Below are positions 51,447-63,590 of a stretch of 64,000 nucleotides of DNA, piece by piece. The position numbers and the translations under genes are program-made. The notes beneath the pieces are model-generated. The model ran no database searches and was not told the origin of the DNA. It saw only the letters and a program-made list of their open reading frames with translations. The first letter of the stretch is position 1. The number at the start of each line of letters is the position of its first letter. Origin of the DNA: Lanius collurio (lineage: Eukaryota; Chordata; Aves; Passeriformes; Laniidae); assembly GCA_020086605.1 (NCBI GenBank), contig JACBWW010000004.1, forward strand, positions 29,173,047 to 29,237,046. The letters run 5' to 3'.

Positions 51447-53765
51447 AAGGCAGTTTTAGTGTGTATGGGATGGCTGTGAGAGGTGCCTGGTACTGTACAC
51501 ATTTTAAGTGCTTGTGTCTAATTATATAAATGTGAAACTATATGATTATATATACAAATCTTTTTGCTTTGGTTCTTCTCATTTACCCACATTATGACAT
51601 TAAAAAAAATTAAGCCTCCTCTTCAGGGTATGCCCTTGCTGGGGAAACTGTAATTTCTCTGTGAAGACTCCCCCCCTACTCAGTTTGGTCTTCTGTCTTT
51701 GACTTCAGAATAAGCAGCATCTGGAGCCAGTAAAGACAGGGAGCTTATTTTTCAGTGGACTTTGGCCTCTGCTTAATACACAGAACCCAAAAGAGGGTTA
51801 TGTTTTGCAGTGTGTTTTCAGGAAGGCTTAAAATATTTTAGGGGCAGGGTCATTGAGAAGTCTGTGCACTCACAATGGAGGGCTTTTATTGACTTCTGCC
51901 TCCTGTAAGTTAAATATAAAGAGGTCCTTTAGCCTCAGCTGTTGTGACTGGGCCCCGGCAGCAGCTGCTGTATCGAGTTTGTCCCTCGGGGAAATGACCC
52001 ATCTGCTCATGTGCTAGAGAAAGCCAGAGTGCTGAAAAGGAGCAGATTCAAAATCTGTTCTCCTGCTTCCAATCCCCATCTCCACCCCAGAAATTACAGA
52101 CCAGTGGAAAACCTGGGCATCTGATAATCTCTGTTTTACGGAGTGAATCCCCGTCTCCAGCTAGAAACACACCAAATTCTCAACCGTTGCCAGCTGGCAG
52201 AGGATGGCCTCAGTCTGGGTCCCTTCTCACGTGTTCTGTCTGCAGCTACTGTGTTTGTATAGTTAAAGCACACAGGTTAGTACACTGGTGGGCAGTAAGC
52301 AAAAACACTCCAGTAATACCTTGAGCTACCTGGAAGGGGAGCAAATCATGCTTCACCTCCACCAGGAGGGATCCAAGGCTTTTTAATGACTGCAGCACAC
52401 ATTTATGTTGGAATTTCATTGTGTGGGCTAAGAAGTGCTCTGATGATGGTTGGAAGAGGGGAAAATCTCAAATGTTATTCCCAGATCAGGTCCTTGTGCT
52501 TCTTGGAGCCAGCCTGCCAAGAGAAGCCCCAGTCTAAAGCATGTGGCTCTTTGTGTTCAGCACAAACCTGTTGTTACAAGCAGTGACGTTTGTCCCTGAA
52601 ATGCTTGATGAGCCACTTCCTAGCCTAATATTAATCCAGGCTCACTGCCTGGGAAGGACAATGCAGGAGCAGAGGGTGCATAGTGGGAAGCTGCTGTGCT
52701 GGAAGCTTTTGAATGCATCCAGGCAAACATAGTTAGTTGGAAACCTGAAGGTATTTGGCACTCTTGCTGGAAAATGTGGGTGGAGGTGACTGCTTTTCTA
52801 TCTACCACTAAAGCACATCCCCTTGTCATTGCTTTCTCAACAGGAAGGAAGGTGTGGGTGTGGAGCAGCAGTGCTGTTGATCAAAACTTACCAAGGTGTT
52901 TTTTCTCTCCAGACCAAGTGCCTGGGAAGTGTTTCTTTCTTTGGTAAAAGATGGTGTTTAGTTGACCTATCTAGTCTAAAAGGGGTATGAAATGGTAACA
53001 GACTTGCTTCTTACTAAAACCGAACTGCTGCTGAGGGAGGGGTTGCCAAAAGAGGCTTTTGCTGTTGATAGGCTGGTTTGTGTGTACAAGGGAAGAGGAG
53101 CAAAACAAAGATGTTGCCTCTCTGGATTTCACACTGAAAGTGAAGCTGGCTAGTCATCTTCCTCCATCATCTCCCTCTCTGCAGAAAACTCCTGGAATTT
53201 TCTGCACCAGTCCTGTCTCGAGTAGAAGGAAATCTTGTGTGTGGCTGAAGGCCCTTGTTTAAGAAGAAAAATACCTGACTGAAAAAGAAGCTTGTGGAAT
53301 TTTTTTTGTTCTGCAGTCACCCTGTTTTTCCCCTGCTCCCCCAGAGAATGGCACAGCAGGAGATTTGGGTTAGAAGGACATGACAAGTAGCTGTCTGTTC
53401 TTTGAATAAAATAGGTGTATATATATATTTTAATCTTTTTTCTTCTCAAGGCAGGGAAAACCATCTTTAGCCTAGACTTGTCAGAGCATAGGGGATAAAG
53501 TTGTCATGAGAAAAGCAGCTAACTTGGACAGTGAATTTCCTGTCTGATAGTTCCAAAGGATATAGAAAATAATGTTTGTTGTGAAAATGGCACATATGCC
53601 AGTTGCATGTGTGCCTTTAGTTTTGGTGCTATTTTTCAGGTTTTTTCCTCTCAGTAGGTGCATAATGGAGTTTAAGTTCATCATATGCTAGGTAAGGATC
53701 TGTCCTACCTTAACAAGTGTGGAAGTGTTTGAGACAATGTCTTCTCTTTGGGAAAAGCTATGCTG

Positions 53766-53838
53766 AAAAAACAAACAAAAAAACCACCCAAACAAACATA
53801 CCAAAACAAAACCAAAAAAGACCCAAGCCAAACAAACT
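53766..53838. repeat. A/C-rich (AAAC)n-like tract
   Basis: About 70 bases almost free of G and T, made of imperfect AAAC and AAAAC units. It is a simple repeat. Confidence 0.85.
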
Positions 53839-54456
53839 CAATTAAAGTTACTTGGAATGTGTTCTGATAAGTGTAACCTGAGGCATTGGAGTTTGTCTAC
53901 AGCACTGGGAGGCTGATGTGTTCCTCTAGCTGCTCAAGCAGCTGCCCTGCCAGCTCGGCGCTGTAGCTGACTACCCTGCTGCTGTGGCTAAGGACTGTAC
54001 TGACGCTGTTATCTGGTTGGATCACGTTCACGCTTCTCTGAGTGCTGGTGACAGAGGCTGGGAGTACATCCAAGAACTGGGCAGAGGGAGAAGGAAATTC
54101 TTTCCTTATTGGCTTACTAAACAACCAGGAGATTAGCGGAGAGGTCGAGTATCACCCTGCTGGCAAGAACTGATATTCTGCAATGAGAGAAAACAGTGTC
54201 TCTTCTCCCATTAGCAAATATGGCCAGAGCTCTTGTCGGGAAGCAACTGCATGCATTTGCTAAGGCCAAACCAATGTTCAGTGTCACCCCTGATCTGCAG
54301 GCAACACTCTGCTAGAATTGCTAGACCCTACAGAAGCCAAAGTGAGCATTCTTGCTGCTCCCTGGCTTGCTCTTTCTAGGCTGCTAACTGCATCAGGCTG
54401 TCATGTTTTTATTGTGAAAAAGCATTGTGTAACAAAAGATGAAGCCCTGTGTATGA

Positions 54457-54470
54457 ATTTGCATGCAAAT
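54457..54470. promoter_or_regulatory. Octamer palindrome, possible POU-factor site
   Basis: ATTTGCATGCAAAT is a perfect 14-bp palindrome made of two overlapping octamer motifs in opposite orientation (ATTTGCAT and ATGCAAAT). Octamers bind POU-domain factors such as OCT1. That it is a working enhancer site is inference. Confidence 0.4.
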
Positions 54471-54824
54471 AGCAACTGATAAAAACTCCACTATTGATGC
54501 AGGCTCATTCAGGGCACTAATTGGAAAGGAACTATGACTCTGGCTCAGTTGTATCCAGCATGGTGTTAACCTGAACCTCAGGTCTAAGATGCTGAAAATT
54601 CACACCATCTGCAGAAGGCTCCAGATGGAACTGGTATTTCAGACCACCAATTTAGATGTGGCAAGACCCAGACTGAAGGTGGGAGTAGAGAGGGAGGGTT
54701 ACTCCCCTAAGAGTTTGGAAGGTCCTTGCCAGAAATTACTAATAGCTTTTGCAGTTCACTCAGCTATACTGAGGTGATGCACACACAAGTTATCCAAGTT
54801 GAAAATGAAAGTCTCCATAGCTTT

Positions 54825-54848
54825 CAAGTAACTGGACAAGTAACTGGA
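54825..54848. repeat. Perfect tandem 12-mer, two copies
   Basis: CAAGTAACTGGA is repeated exactly, head to tail, at 54825-54836 and 54837-54848. Confidence 0.9.
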
Positions 54849-55965
54849 AGGTGGGGATATCTCGTGTTTATTTTGGGTGCTTTTCTAGATACGCTGTTTT
54901 TAAGGCTGATGTCTGAGAGAATAAAGGTGACAATGTTTTGGAGAACTGGAGACTTGGACAGAGAAGTTCTCCTTGCCACTGTGGAATGTGCTGAAGCACA
55001 ACTTTTAAGAGAGTGAACAGGCAATGACTGTGACCAGGAGGAAACTTTCCTATGTGATAGGAGATATGAGAAGAAACAAAAAGGTGGCAAGCCTTGAGGC
55101 AAGCCAACCTTTTGTGAGCGACTCCACAGGAATCCTACTTCGGGCAGCCGAAGTAGTACAAGAGAGCTAGGATGAGGCTTCAGAGGAAACAGCATGAAAG
55201 AAATGGCATGGTCTCTAGCAGTGGAACAACTTTATTGGGTGCTTATGTGTTCTGCTTCACAAAGATGTTTGCTCACCGGGTAAGGCCTGCTGACATGAGA
55301 CATCATGACAAGTTTAACCAGACTAGCCAGGGGAATATTTATCTTGATTAGGAGGGTGTTTTTTGTTTGTAGGATGTTTATCTTCTGATAGTCTTGATAG
55401 TATCTGTTAAATGGAGTAAATGTTGTAGATGAAGAAAGAGAAGTACTGAGCTTACCACCTTCCATTTCCAGTTTTCACATCACACAAAAGTTATGGTAGG
55501 TCTGAAAGGCCAGGAGGTATTAACAGCATCCAAGCAGGGCATGTGCTCAGGGTATCTAGCAGAACAGTTGTAAACACAAATGGCTTCCAAAGTGCTTCAG
55601 CATAAACCTGTATGGTTCCTCTGACACTGCTCTGAGGACAGTCAAACCTGCTAGAGCACTTGTGTCGTCAGTCAGGGACTTACCTGAATCCAGCTTCCTC
55701 TTGAAGTTGCTGGGATTTGGGCCTGACTCATGTAAAGAGCCACTTTAATTTGTCAAAACTGTTCCTGTCCTAGTTTTAGTGACCTTTGTGCCCTGCTGTG
55801 GAGAAGAAGAAATATTACTGGATGTTCAGTGCAAAACATCCCATTGTTAAGCTATATGCAATTGTCTGCCCACGTAAGATGAGCAATGCCATGGCTTGTT
55901 CTCCCTCAATTACAAACTTATATTTATGTGCTCTGGCAGATCATGATTAGAAGGGGGTTTATGTT

Positions 55966-56032
55966 TGCTTGTTGGTGGTGGGGGTTTGTTTGTTTAGTTG
56001 TTTGTTTGGGTTTTGTTTTTCTCATAAGAATG
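55966..56032. repeat. GTTT-rich tract
   Basis: GGTGGTGGGGGTTTGTTTGT followed by TTAGTTGTTTGTTTGGGTTT. It is a simple G/T repeat on the plus strand. Confidence 0.85.
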
Positions 56033-59000
56033 CATTTTGTTAAGGAGGATTGGGTTTTCATCTCTGTGTAGTCAGACTACCCAGTAAAACATATTAGTGA
56101 CTGAAAAACAGTTCAGGTGCTTGGTGCAGAAAAGAGGGGCTGTAAGATCCCTTGTAGAGTCCATGAATCTTACTAGTTGAAAAAAATAGAGACAGTGCCA
56201 AGCAAATAAGGCTGTAGTGAGGTCTTGGACTCCTGTGTGGTGTTGTGCCTGTGCAAAGAAGGTTAATACTGGGGAGCTTTTATAATTCTGTGGCAATTAT
56301 CCAGTCAAATTGAAGTATGATTTAGTCTTTCTTTGTACTTGTAAGTGGAGTGTATTGTTCTTCGTCCTTGCCACAACAGGTTCATCCTGCTTGAGCTTTG
56401 TAAATGTTCTGCTTATCTGAATTTCACTCTGTGATCAAAGTTCAACTGTGCTTCTGTGGTTTATGTTCTGAGCACTTAAACCCCTCACTTTTGTGTCAGC
56501 ACACAACAGACCACATGCTTCCATCTGTGGCATTATATATGATTGTGGCTCAGGTTTGTGTCTTCGTTACATTATACTGGAAATGCTTTTAGTTCTGCAT
56601 CAGGTTGGCATTCAGGACCACTGCTCAGCTTCAGCTGAGCCAGGACATGGAAGAACCATTTCATCCTTTGGTGATTAATCAACTTGGCTAGCTGACATCT
56701 CTTATTGTCTCTAAAAGAAGCTGGATTCCAGCTCCTCACAGTTGTCTGTGAATTTGCTGAAAGAGGAAACAAGTGTGGTTTGCTACTTGAAGCAGAGCCA
56801 TGGGAAAGGGAGCTGGTGAAGGTACAATGTGATGTCACTGTTACTGCAACAAAAGAAAGGGTCCCTAGTGTTGTGGTGATTAGCTGTTAACAGCTTGACA
56901 ATATTCAAAGAACATCAGAGCAGTTAACCCTCCTTGAACGAAGAGAGTATTTTTTCAAGTGACCAAAACACAAAAATATGGTGCTTACAGGTGATTTGGT
57001 GGGAAGCAGGGTGGAGGTACATACTGGCTTAGTCATTTTTTTCATTTGTATATTAAAAAATTGTCTGTATATTAAATACCTAGTGGTTTGGAATGGCATT
57101 TGCAGCATCTCCAGTGCATAACTTAATTTCTGACTGTCAATCTGGAAATGACAATTTCTTTACCTCTGAATGGAGTTGAATGATGTTCAAAGTCTTTGGA
57201 TTTCTATTTCCTTCCTGTTTTCCAGCAGTGTATGCTGGCAGAGAACCAGCACTCTCAGGAGATGTCATAAACTTCAGTACCTCCTAGAAACAGGGCCTTT
57301 GGGAGTATTTGCTGCCTTTGCACACAGTGGAGAAATGCTTAAAAGCTATTTCTGTGCATCCTCAAAGCTTGATGAATCAAGATCCTGGTGATAGTTTTGC
57401 AAGCCTAGAATGTCAGAATCCCCTAGGAAGTTGGTAACTTGGCTCTCTTACTCTTCCCTGCCTGGCATGAGCATTTGTTTTAAGATGTCTCACAAGCTCT
57501 GGGATACTTCCAAAAACATGTGTTTCAGGAATGGAGTTGATGAAATTCCTGCATATATCTTTCTGTTCCCAGTACTGAACCATCCTGCCACAGCCATGCT
57601 CCTGAGTGTTCACACGGGCAGCTCTTCCCATCTGCCTGCACCTTCTGGCTGCTAACCACAGCCGGGTGTGGGCTGCTCCAGGTGTGCATTCTGGCAGCAG
57701 TTGGTAGACACCTTTTTTCACCCCTGAAGTGTCTGTGGTTTATCCTATGGACAGCAGTAAGTGGGATGCTCTGCCTAGTTTTGTATTGCTGTGAATACAC
57801 CAGTGCTGCGAACTCAGGACATAAGCTTTGCTGCTGGGGACGTAAAGGGTTGTGCAGAATCAGACTTGTGCTTTTTTTTCTATTAGCCCCAGTTTAAAGT
57901 GCACACATGGAGGCAATTAGGGAGAGTGTGAAAGCTCAGGGCAGTGAAAGCTTAGGGGATAGGTCACTGCATTGTCTGTCCTAGGCATTTTGGATGCCTC
58001 TGTTATGCTGGACTGGGCCCTGGTATGCAGAGGTGCTGCATTCTGTCAGAGATGCCAGGAAGAGGGAGCTGGTCCAGTAGGGAGAAGAGGTATTTGACTT
58101 TCTCAGTTTTTTAGGTACCACCAGTCCATCATCTTAGCCACCCAAGCCTTGCCTTCAGCAATTTTCAATGCCACTAACACTGTCTAGGTAGACCTCCCCA
58201 AAGCTGCTGGCTCTGAGATGCTTTGTTCCCCTGAGGCTGCCTTGCAAAGGACAATCCAGGATCAGCTCAATCAAATTGAGGGTGGAGGGTGTTGATGTTC
58301 TAGCTGCCTGATCCAGACCTTTTTTATCTATTTCCCAGCACACAGGCAGTGTTCTTCCATCACAGTGAAGGTGACATTTTAAAATACTTGTGCACTCCTG
58401 GATGCTGTGATGACAAATGAAGGTTGGGGGTAGAGGGAAAGGGAGGTGGCTAATTCTGTAATCTCTTCCCTGTGAATAGGACAAGTCAGGCACAACTGCC
58501 TGAACACACTTATCAGCTGCTTCTGTCCTTTCCTGTGCCAAGTGGTCTGTGGAGGTGAGGAGGAATCCAGTTTGTAGTTGCATGACTGTGCATCTCCTGA
58601 AGACCTTGCCTGAGAAGGCCAAGTCAGGGTTCTGCAGATGCTTGATGTGGTGGTATTTCCAAGCCATTGAGAGCGCTATTCCAATGTAAATCAGCGCCTG
58701 TTTCTTGTTGGCTGGCTGATTTTTTGTACTAACTGAGAAATCTCATCAGTGTAGGTGGCAGTTTATGACAGAAGGGGAACCAAAAGTGAGCTGCTTCTGT
58801 GTGCAGAAGAGCCGCTAGTGCAGTGGCCAGGCTTACGCATGGGTGTAGCTCAGGAGGAAAGGGAACTGTGGGACTGAGCTCTTTGCTGCAATCAGCAGAA
58901 TGATGTTGTGCATGATTCCCAAGTAATTCCAGGTAGTTGCTGTGGTATGAAAAGGTGTAGTGAAGTTGTCCTGTCTGCTCTTGAGTTTTGGCAACTGCTG

Positions 59001-60257
59001 TGGCAACACTGGTTTTACCCTCAGCTCTCCATCAGTGCCTAGAGAGGTACGTGTTAAGTGCTGAAATTTTTCTGGTGCTCAAATGGATCTTTGCAATTTA
59101 GCAAAAAAATCCTCTCCTGGACTGCAGATGAACCAGGGCATTTGTCTATGTGCTTGAATGTGAAATGTGCCATTAATCTGTTGCTTTGGCTGATCCCAGC
59201 TGCCCTGAGATGCTGCATGGGCTCACAGTGAGAGGAAGTTTAGACTCATAAGGTGCAGGATTAAAACACCTGTTACGAAATTATTGCAGAAAGAAAAAAT
59301 AAAAAACACAGAAGAGGTAACAGTTAAAACTCATGAGGCACAGGACAGTGGCTTCTCTGAGGCTTATTTAAGAATAAATCCCCTCAAGAACAAAGTAATC
59401 TTGAAAAGCTGCTGCTTAGACCCCTGTTAACCTTTTCTGAAGAAGTAAATTGAATTGCAGTTATAAAGCTGGCAGAACTCATACTAGAGCATTTTTGGCT
59501 TAAGTCAGCACTTCATCTCAGGGTTTATTGGTATTTACAAGCACTACCTGTGCTGCATTCTCTCATGTGATTAGGTTCAAGGGTCGTTTGCACTAAGGCA
59601 ATGTGGCAAATTTTTCCACAGTGAACGAATATCAAGTTTTCTTTTTCTTCTTAAATCTTGCTCAAAATCCAATTACTTGAACTTTGCCCAGCTGTTTGTT
59701 GCTGTTTGTCCCACAGTAAATGGGTCACTTAGAGGTGGAACATGACAATGTGTGCTCTGGGGTTTTAAGGACAGGCCGGGGTTACCATGCTCTGATGGAA
59801 CACCCTGGATGGGTTGACTGATTTTCCATGCCCCAAAATATCTCAGGAGGGATCTATGAAGTATTTTCTTTTATGAACTCTGGGAAGCTGATGTGAATTT
59901 TAAGGGAAAAATCTGGATTTCTCCATCTTTCAGCCAGGCAGATACATGTTGTCAGCAGAAGTTATTTGGGCTGTTCTGCAGGGTCATTGTGACCTGCCAG
60001 AAAAGAGGAAGTTATGAGCAAGACAAATATCCTGTTTTCAGTGCAGTTTCCTCAATTTTGGTTCATTGTTTTTATTTCAATGGCCATTGAAAATTCTGCA
60101 AGAAAAGTTCTGGCATGTGCTATGCCTATACTCACTAGTCAGGGTAATGGAGATGCAAAAAGGAATGTGAAGCACCTTCAGCACTCCAGAGTTCCTATAG
60201 GTAAACAGAGGGGTTTTTTAGAAATGTTTTTATAATATACTGAATTCCTTTTTAAAG

Positions 60258-60470
60258 GACGAGAATACTGGTCCTAGGAGAAGTCCTCTTGAGATGATCA
60301 AGTCCAACCTTTGACAGAACACCACCATGTAACTAAACCATAGCACTAAGTGCCGTGTCCAGTTGTTTCCCGAACACTTCCAGGGATGGTGACTTCACCA
60401 CTTCCCTGTGCAGCCTGTTGCAACACCTGACGACCCTTTCAGTAAAGAAATTCTTCCTACTGCAGCAAAG
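60258..60470 (-). mobile_element. CR1 LINE 3' fragment, minus strand
   Basis: On the plus strand, GAGATGATCAAGTCCAACC, then CACCATGTAACTAAACCATA, CACTTCCAGGGATGGTGACT and AAAGAAATTCTTCCTACTG follow, in order, the reverse complement of the 3' region of a CR1 subfamily as recalled. The copy is roughly 210 bp and diverged, lying about 550 bp upstream of exon 3. Both ends are approximate. No coding frame remains. Confidence 0.88.
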
Positions 60471-61015
60471 CTCTGTTTTCAATCTTGTTGGTAGCATATC
60501 TGTGTAAAACGGTCAAAATCAGTGTGCTTTTACAGGCTTCTATGGTGCCTTATGATGGGGCAGGTCTGCACCGTGACACTGCGTACCCATAGTACAGAGG
60601 GGTTTTTGCATTCCTCATTCGTCTCAGTAGATCTTGCGCTCTTCGCCTGCCAGACTAATAGGAAAGCTTGCTCGTTAGGTTCAGCCCTGTATCTAACCAA
60701 ACAGCTGTGGGGAAAAGATAGCACTAAGGATTTTCTGGGCCTCTCTCATGTGGAATCTCTGTTGTGTCACTGTTCAAAAATAGCACCAGTTTCGTCCCTG
60801 CCAACTGAACTGTACTACTGGGATAATGAGCAGTATTTAGCAATCACAGAAACTCATCAGAGGTGTTCTCTACCATTGTGTTAACAGCCTTTCTTCTCAG
60901 TTTTAGTAGTTTCTTAATTTAGTGGCTGTTTTGTTGGGAAGTCTGCCTGTGTGCCATATTGTGTAACAGGTGTCTTCCTCTGAGATGTCCTTCATGCTGC
61001 TTTCTCTTTTTCCAG
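60471..61015 (+). other. SUSD6: SUSD6 intron 2, 3' end and acceptor of exon 3
   Basis: This is the final part of intron 2. It ends in a strong pyrimidine tract and acceptor (GCTTTCTCTTTTTCCAG, last G at 61015). The tract happens to be open in the exon 3 frame and would read as a hydrophobic leader before the sushi domain; this is treated as coincidence because exon 2 supplies the real signal peptide in the right phase. Confidence 0.85.
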
Positions 61016-61213
61016 ATTGTCCCCAGCCACCACAACCTGAGAATGGAGGCTATAAATGCCACCCTAGCCCCTGCAACAACCCTCTGACTTCAGGCAGTGT
61101 CATAGAGTATCTTTGTGTTGAAGGCTACATGCTCAAAGGAGATTATAAATACTTGACCTGCAAGAATGGAGAGTGGAACCCAGCCATGGAAGTCAGCTGC
61201 AGGCTCAGCCCAG
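61016..61213 (+). CDS. SUSD6: SUSD6 coding exon 3: sushi/CCP domain
   Basis: 198 bases encode residues 41-106 plus the first base of codon 107. The residues form one sushi (complement control protein) module: Cys at 42, 74, 89 and 102 fit the four canonical positions, with Trp94 between the third and fourth. An extra Cys pair at 55 and 60 probably forms an added disulfide. PENGGY (48-53) and the block SVIEYLC...GYMLKGDYKYLTCKNGEW (68-94) match human SUSD6 as recalled, almost without change. The exon is bounded by acceptor TTTTTCCAG and donor GTGAGC and is phase 1 at both ends, the usual form for a shuffled extracellular module. In the protein this is the lumenal/extracellular domain of a type I membrane protein. 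No N-glycosylation sequon is present. SUSD6 in mammals is p53-induced and reported to act with TMEM127 and WWP2 in MHC-I turnover; that function is not shown here. Confidence 0.97.
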
Positions 61214-61995
61214 GTGAGCACTCCCTGACTCTAGAATTGCCCTTGCATTGACTTTTCAGATTATCTTTAAACATTTAGTGTGATGCTGGGCAAGTCCGTA
61301 TGGCTCTCTTATTGGTCCAGCAATTTCATAAATGCAGCTCACAATCGTGACTCTTTCTTAAAAATGTCTCTTCAGTAGCAGCCCCATCAGATGCAGACTT
61401 AGTCCCTAATACAAGCAGAAAGGCCGTGGAAAGGAGTATAAAGTAGGCAACTTCTTATTTATGTGGAGCCTCTTATCTTGAGGCTCTCATCCCAGGAATG
61501 GGGAAACATTTTCCTTGCTGTCTGGTTTTCCTTGATGGGTTTGACAGTATATCTCCCTCAGTGAGTCTGTCCACATGTGTGTGCATGTGTGTAGAATCAG
61601 TCTTCCGTGCAAACAGGGTAACTGTTGGCTTCCTGTGTCAAAAAGCTTGATGGTGCTGCTTTTCACTGTACTGGCAGGAAAAGACATTGCTGATAAATGA
61701 TTTCTGCTTCTCTCCAAATAGAAGTGGACAGCTTTTGCTTTGTGTCTCTCCCAGCTGAACAGGAAATCCTCCATCAAAGCAGGGAAGTAAAAAAGTTTGC
61801 AGGAAAGTGTTCATCATACAGCTCTTAGTTTGCTTACTACTCTTCTGGTTTTAACAGTGGGTATATTGGATAAAGGGAGAACTCCCTCCCCTCTTCCAGG
61901 TGGGCTTGTTGATAGAACCTTACTACTCAGTCATCCTGAGCCAGCAGGATGTACACTTTGGAATTAAGTCTCATAATACATAAAGCAAAATTTGT

Positions 61996-62041
61996 CAGCT
62001 TAACTGGAAGGAAACAGAAAAAAAAGTACCTTCATCAAGCT
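61996..62041. repeat. Dispersed duplicate block, copy 1
   Basis: It holds TGGAAGGAAACAGAAAA (62005-62021) and AAAGTACCTTCATCAAGCT (62023-62041). Both segments recur about 1 kb downstream in the same order and strand. Confidence 0.85.
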
Positions 62042-62910
62042 CTTTATGAAGTTCACTGCATACCTGTGCCCTCTGGAAACATCCTGTCCTGTCCCAAAGA
62101 CACTCTCTTTTTGGTGTCTCTGCCATTTCAATAGACCCTCCCTATGATTTATAAGGAAGGATCTGGGCATTTACCTGGCAGCAAACAGATCCTGAAGAGG
62201 CTTTTCAAATTCAGCATAAGTTTCCTTTCCACAGTGATCCCCCTTCCCCTTCCTGCACCCAGGCTGGAGAACAAAGCTGTGCTATTACATGTAGTATTCC
62301 CTGAATGGCATTCCTGCATGGTGGCACTTGGTCTGGCTGATGTGATGAGCAGAAATCCCTCAGATTTCTTTAGCATTTTGAAGATCAGTGGCATTATCAA
62401 AAATACAGTGCTTCAAAAGTCTGACCCAATGAAAAAGCTATTGCTTCCACAAGACAAGCTTTGAATCAACTGTTCAGGGTCAGAGATAGCTGAGTCTTAA
62501 CTAGTGGGTCTCTTTCACAAGGCTAAAAAAGGAGAAGGAGGTGGGAGACTCTAGGAAGGCAGTAGGTCTTAAAATGATTGGTAGGGATAAGAACCTACCT
62601 GTTCCATATAGGATAAATTTAGTCCCTAGCAGTTATCATACGTTTTGTGCAGCTCTGAGCCTGTCAGCCCCATAGCCTTTTGGCAGTTTATTGTATGAGT
62701 TAGTGACATATTTTTGGTGTATGAGATGATAAGTGTTCTGGAGTACATCCTGGATAGTAAGCAATTTGATAGCATCATGCACTGATGGGGAAAATGGAGC
62801 ATCTCTATTTGCCTACCATTGTTCCTGTTAGTGCCCTGAGAAATGCTGAAAGTTAAAATCTTTACTCAAGCCTATTTGTCATAGAGAAAAATGTGCCAGT
62901 CACGGTTTTG

Positions 62911-62923
62911 TTTTTTTTTTTTT
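62911..62923. repeat. Poly-T tract
   Basis: A run of 13 T in intron 3, about 70 bases before the second copy of the duplicated block. Confidence 0.85.
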
Positions 62924-62990
62924 CCTGGGGAGAGCTCAAGCTACTCTCAAAAGATTTCAAAGAAACAAATTCAAAACAACTTAACCAGTT

Positions 62991-63046
62991 GGCTTAGTTG
63001 GTTGGAAGGAAACAGAAAACAAAAAACAAAGTACCTTCATCAAGCT
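62991..63046. repeat. Dispersed duplicate block, copy 2
   Basis: It holds TGGAAGGAAACAGAAAA (63003-63019) and AAAGTACCTTCATCAAGCT (63028-63046), identical to copy 1, with extra A/C-rich bases between the two segments. CTAGGTTT-type short repeats follow it at 63055-63085. Confidence 0.85.
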
Positions 63047-63590
63047 AGGTTAAGTCTAGGTTTCCTAGATCTAAACTAGGTTTCCATCTTAAAGGCCTGT
63101 TTTGGACATAGATTTCAGCCTGTAGGCTAAAAATAGTGATCCTTTCAGCTGAGGAAAAATGTTTTTTGGAACTTTTTCTATTGTTTGGCCTAAAATATGC
63201 TGCTTATTGTGCTAGACAATTATTGGCCCTGCTGGTGACATCAGGACATTCTCTAGCTTTTGCTCAGGCAGATGTGTATGTAAGATGACCCTTATTGCCA
63301 TCTGTCAGTTCCCATGGCCTGCTTGCACTGCTTTTCTGTTTGCTCTGTGTTTTTCCAAAGGACCCTTGCATGTGCCTGTTTCATGTTAGGTTCCCTTTAC
63401 AGCTGATGGAGAGGTGTCAGCTTCAGCTGCGAACTGAAATAGGTGGTGTCCCTTAACTTTATGGGAAACTTGGGCTTCTTACGCACCCAGGTGTAAGTCT
63501 TTTGAGGAGCAGTGTGGATGTTTTTCCTTCTCTGTGGCAGTTACTTAAGGGAGTGGATCATTTTACCTTGTGTTCCCCTTGGTTTTGTAG

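Larger units (their letters stand above)
46656..60257 (+). other. SUSD6: SUSD6 intron 2, third part
   Basis: This is noncoding intronic DNA. I find no exon I can recognise, no RNA gene and no clear young transposon. It contains a 20-bp perfect palindrome (47988-48007), an octamer palindrome (54457-54470), a tandem 12-mer (54825-54848), an A/G-rich tract (51413-51446), an A/C-rich tract (53766-53838) and a GTTT-rich tract (55966-56032). The longest open frame of the window, 170 codons at 58155-58667 minus, is here and is unrecognised. Confidence 0.75.
61214..63590 (+). other. SUSD6: SUSD6 intron 3
   Basis: A 2,377-bp intron with donor GTGAGC and acceptor TTGGTTTTGTAG. It has no recognised gene or transposon. 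It contains a poly-T run at 62911-62923 and two copies, about 1 kb apart, of a roughly 50-bp block (61996-62041 and 62991-63046) described under findings. Confidence 0.88.

Noticed and set aside
60970..61015. An apparent hydrophobic leader directly before the sushi domain
   Set aside because: It is the polypyrimidine tract of intron 2 read as protein; the acceptor TTTTTCCAG and the matching exon 2 phase explain it.
61214..61251. Extension of the sushi exon past PGEHSL
   Set aside because: It reads across the consensus donor GTGAGC; exon 4 continues the protein in the correct phase.
63502..63590. Upstream extensions of the transmembrane exon in two frames
   Set aside because: They are intron 3 sequence before the acceptor TTTTGTAG; one is not even in the exon's frame.
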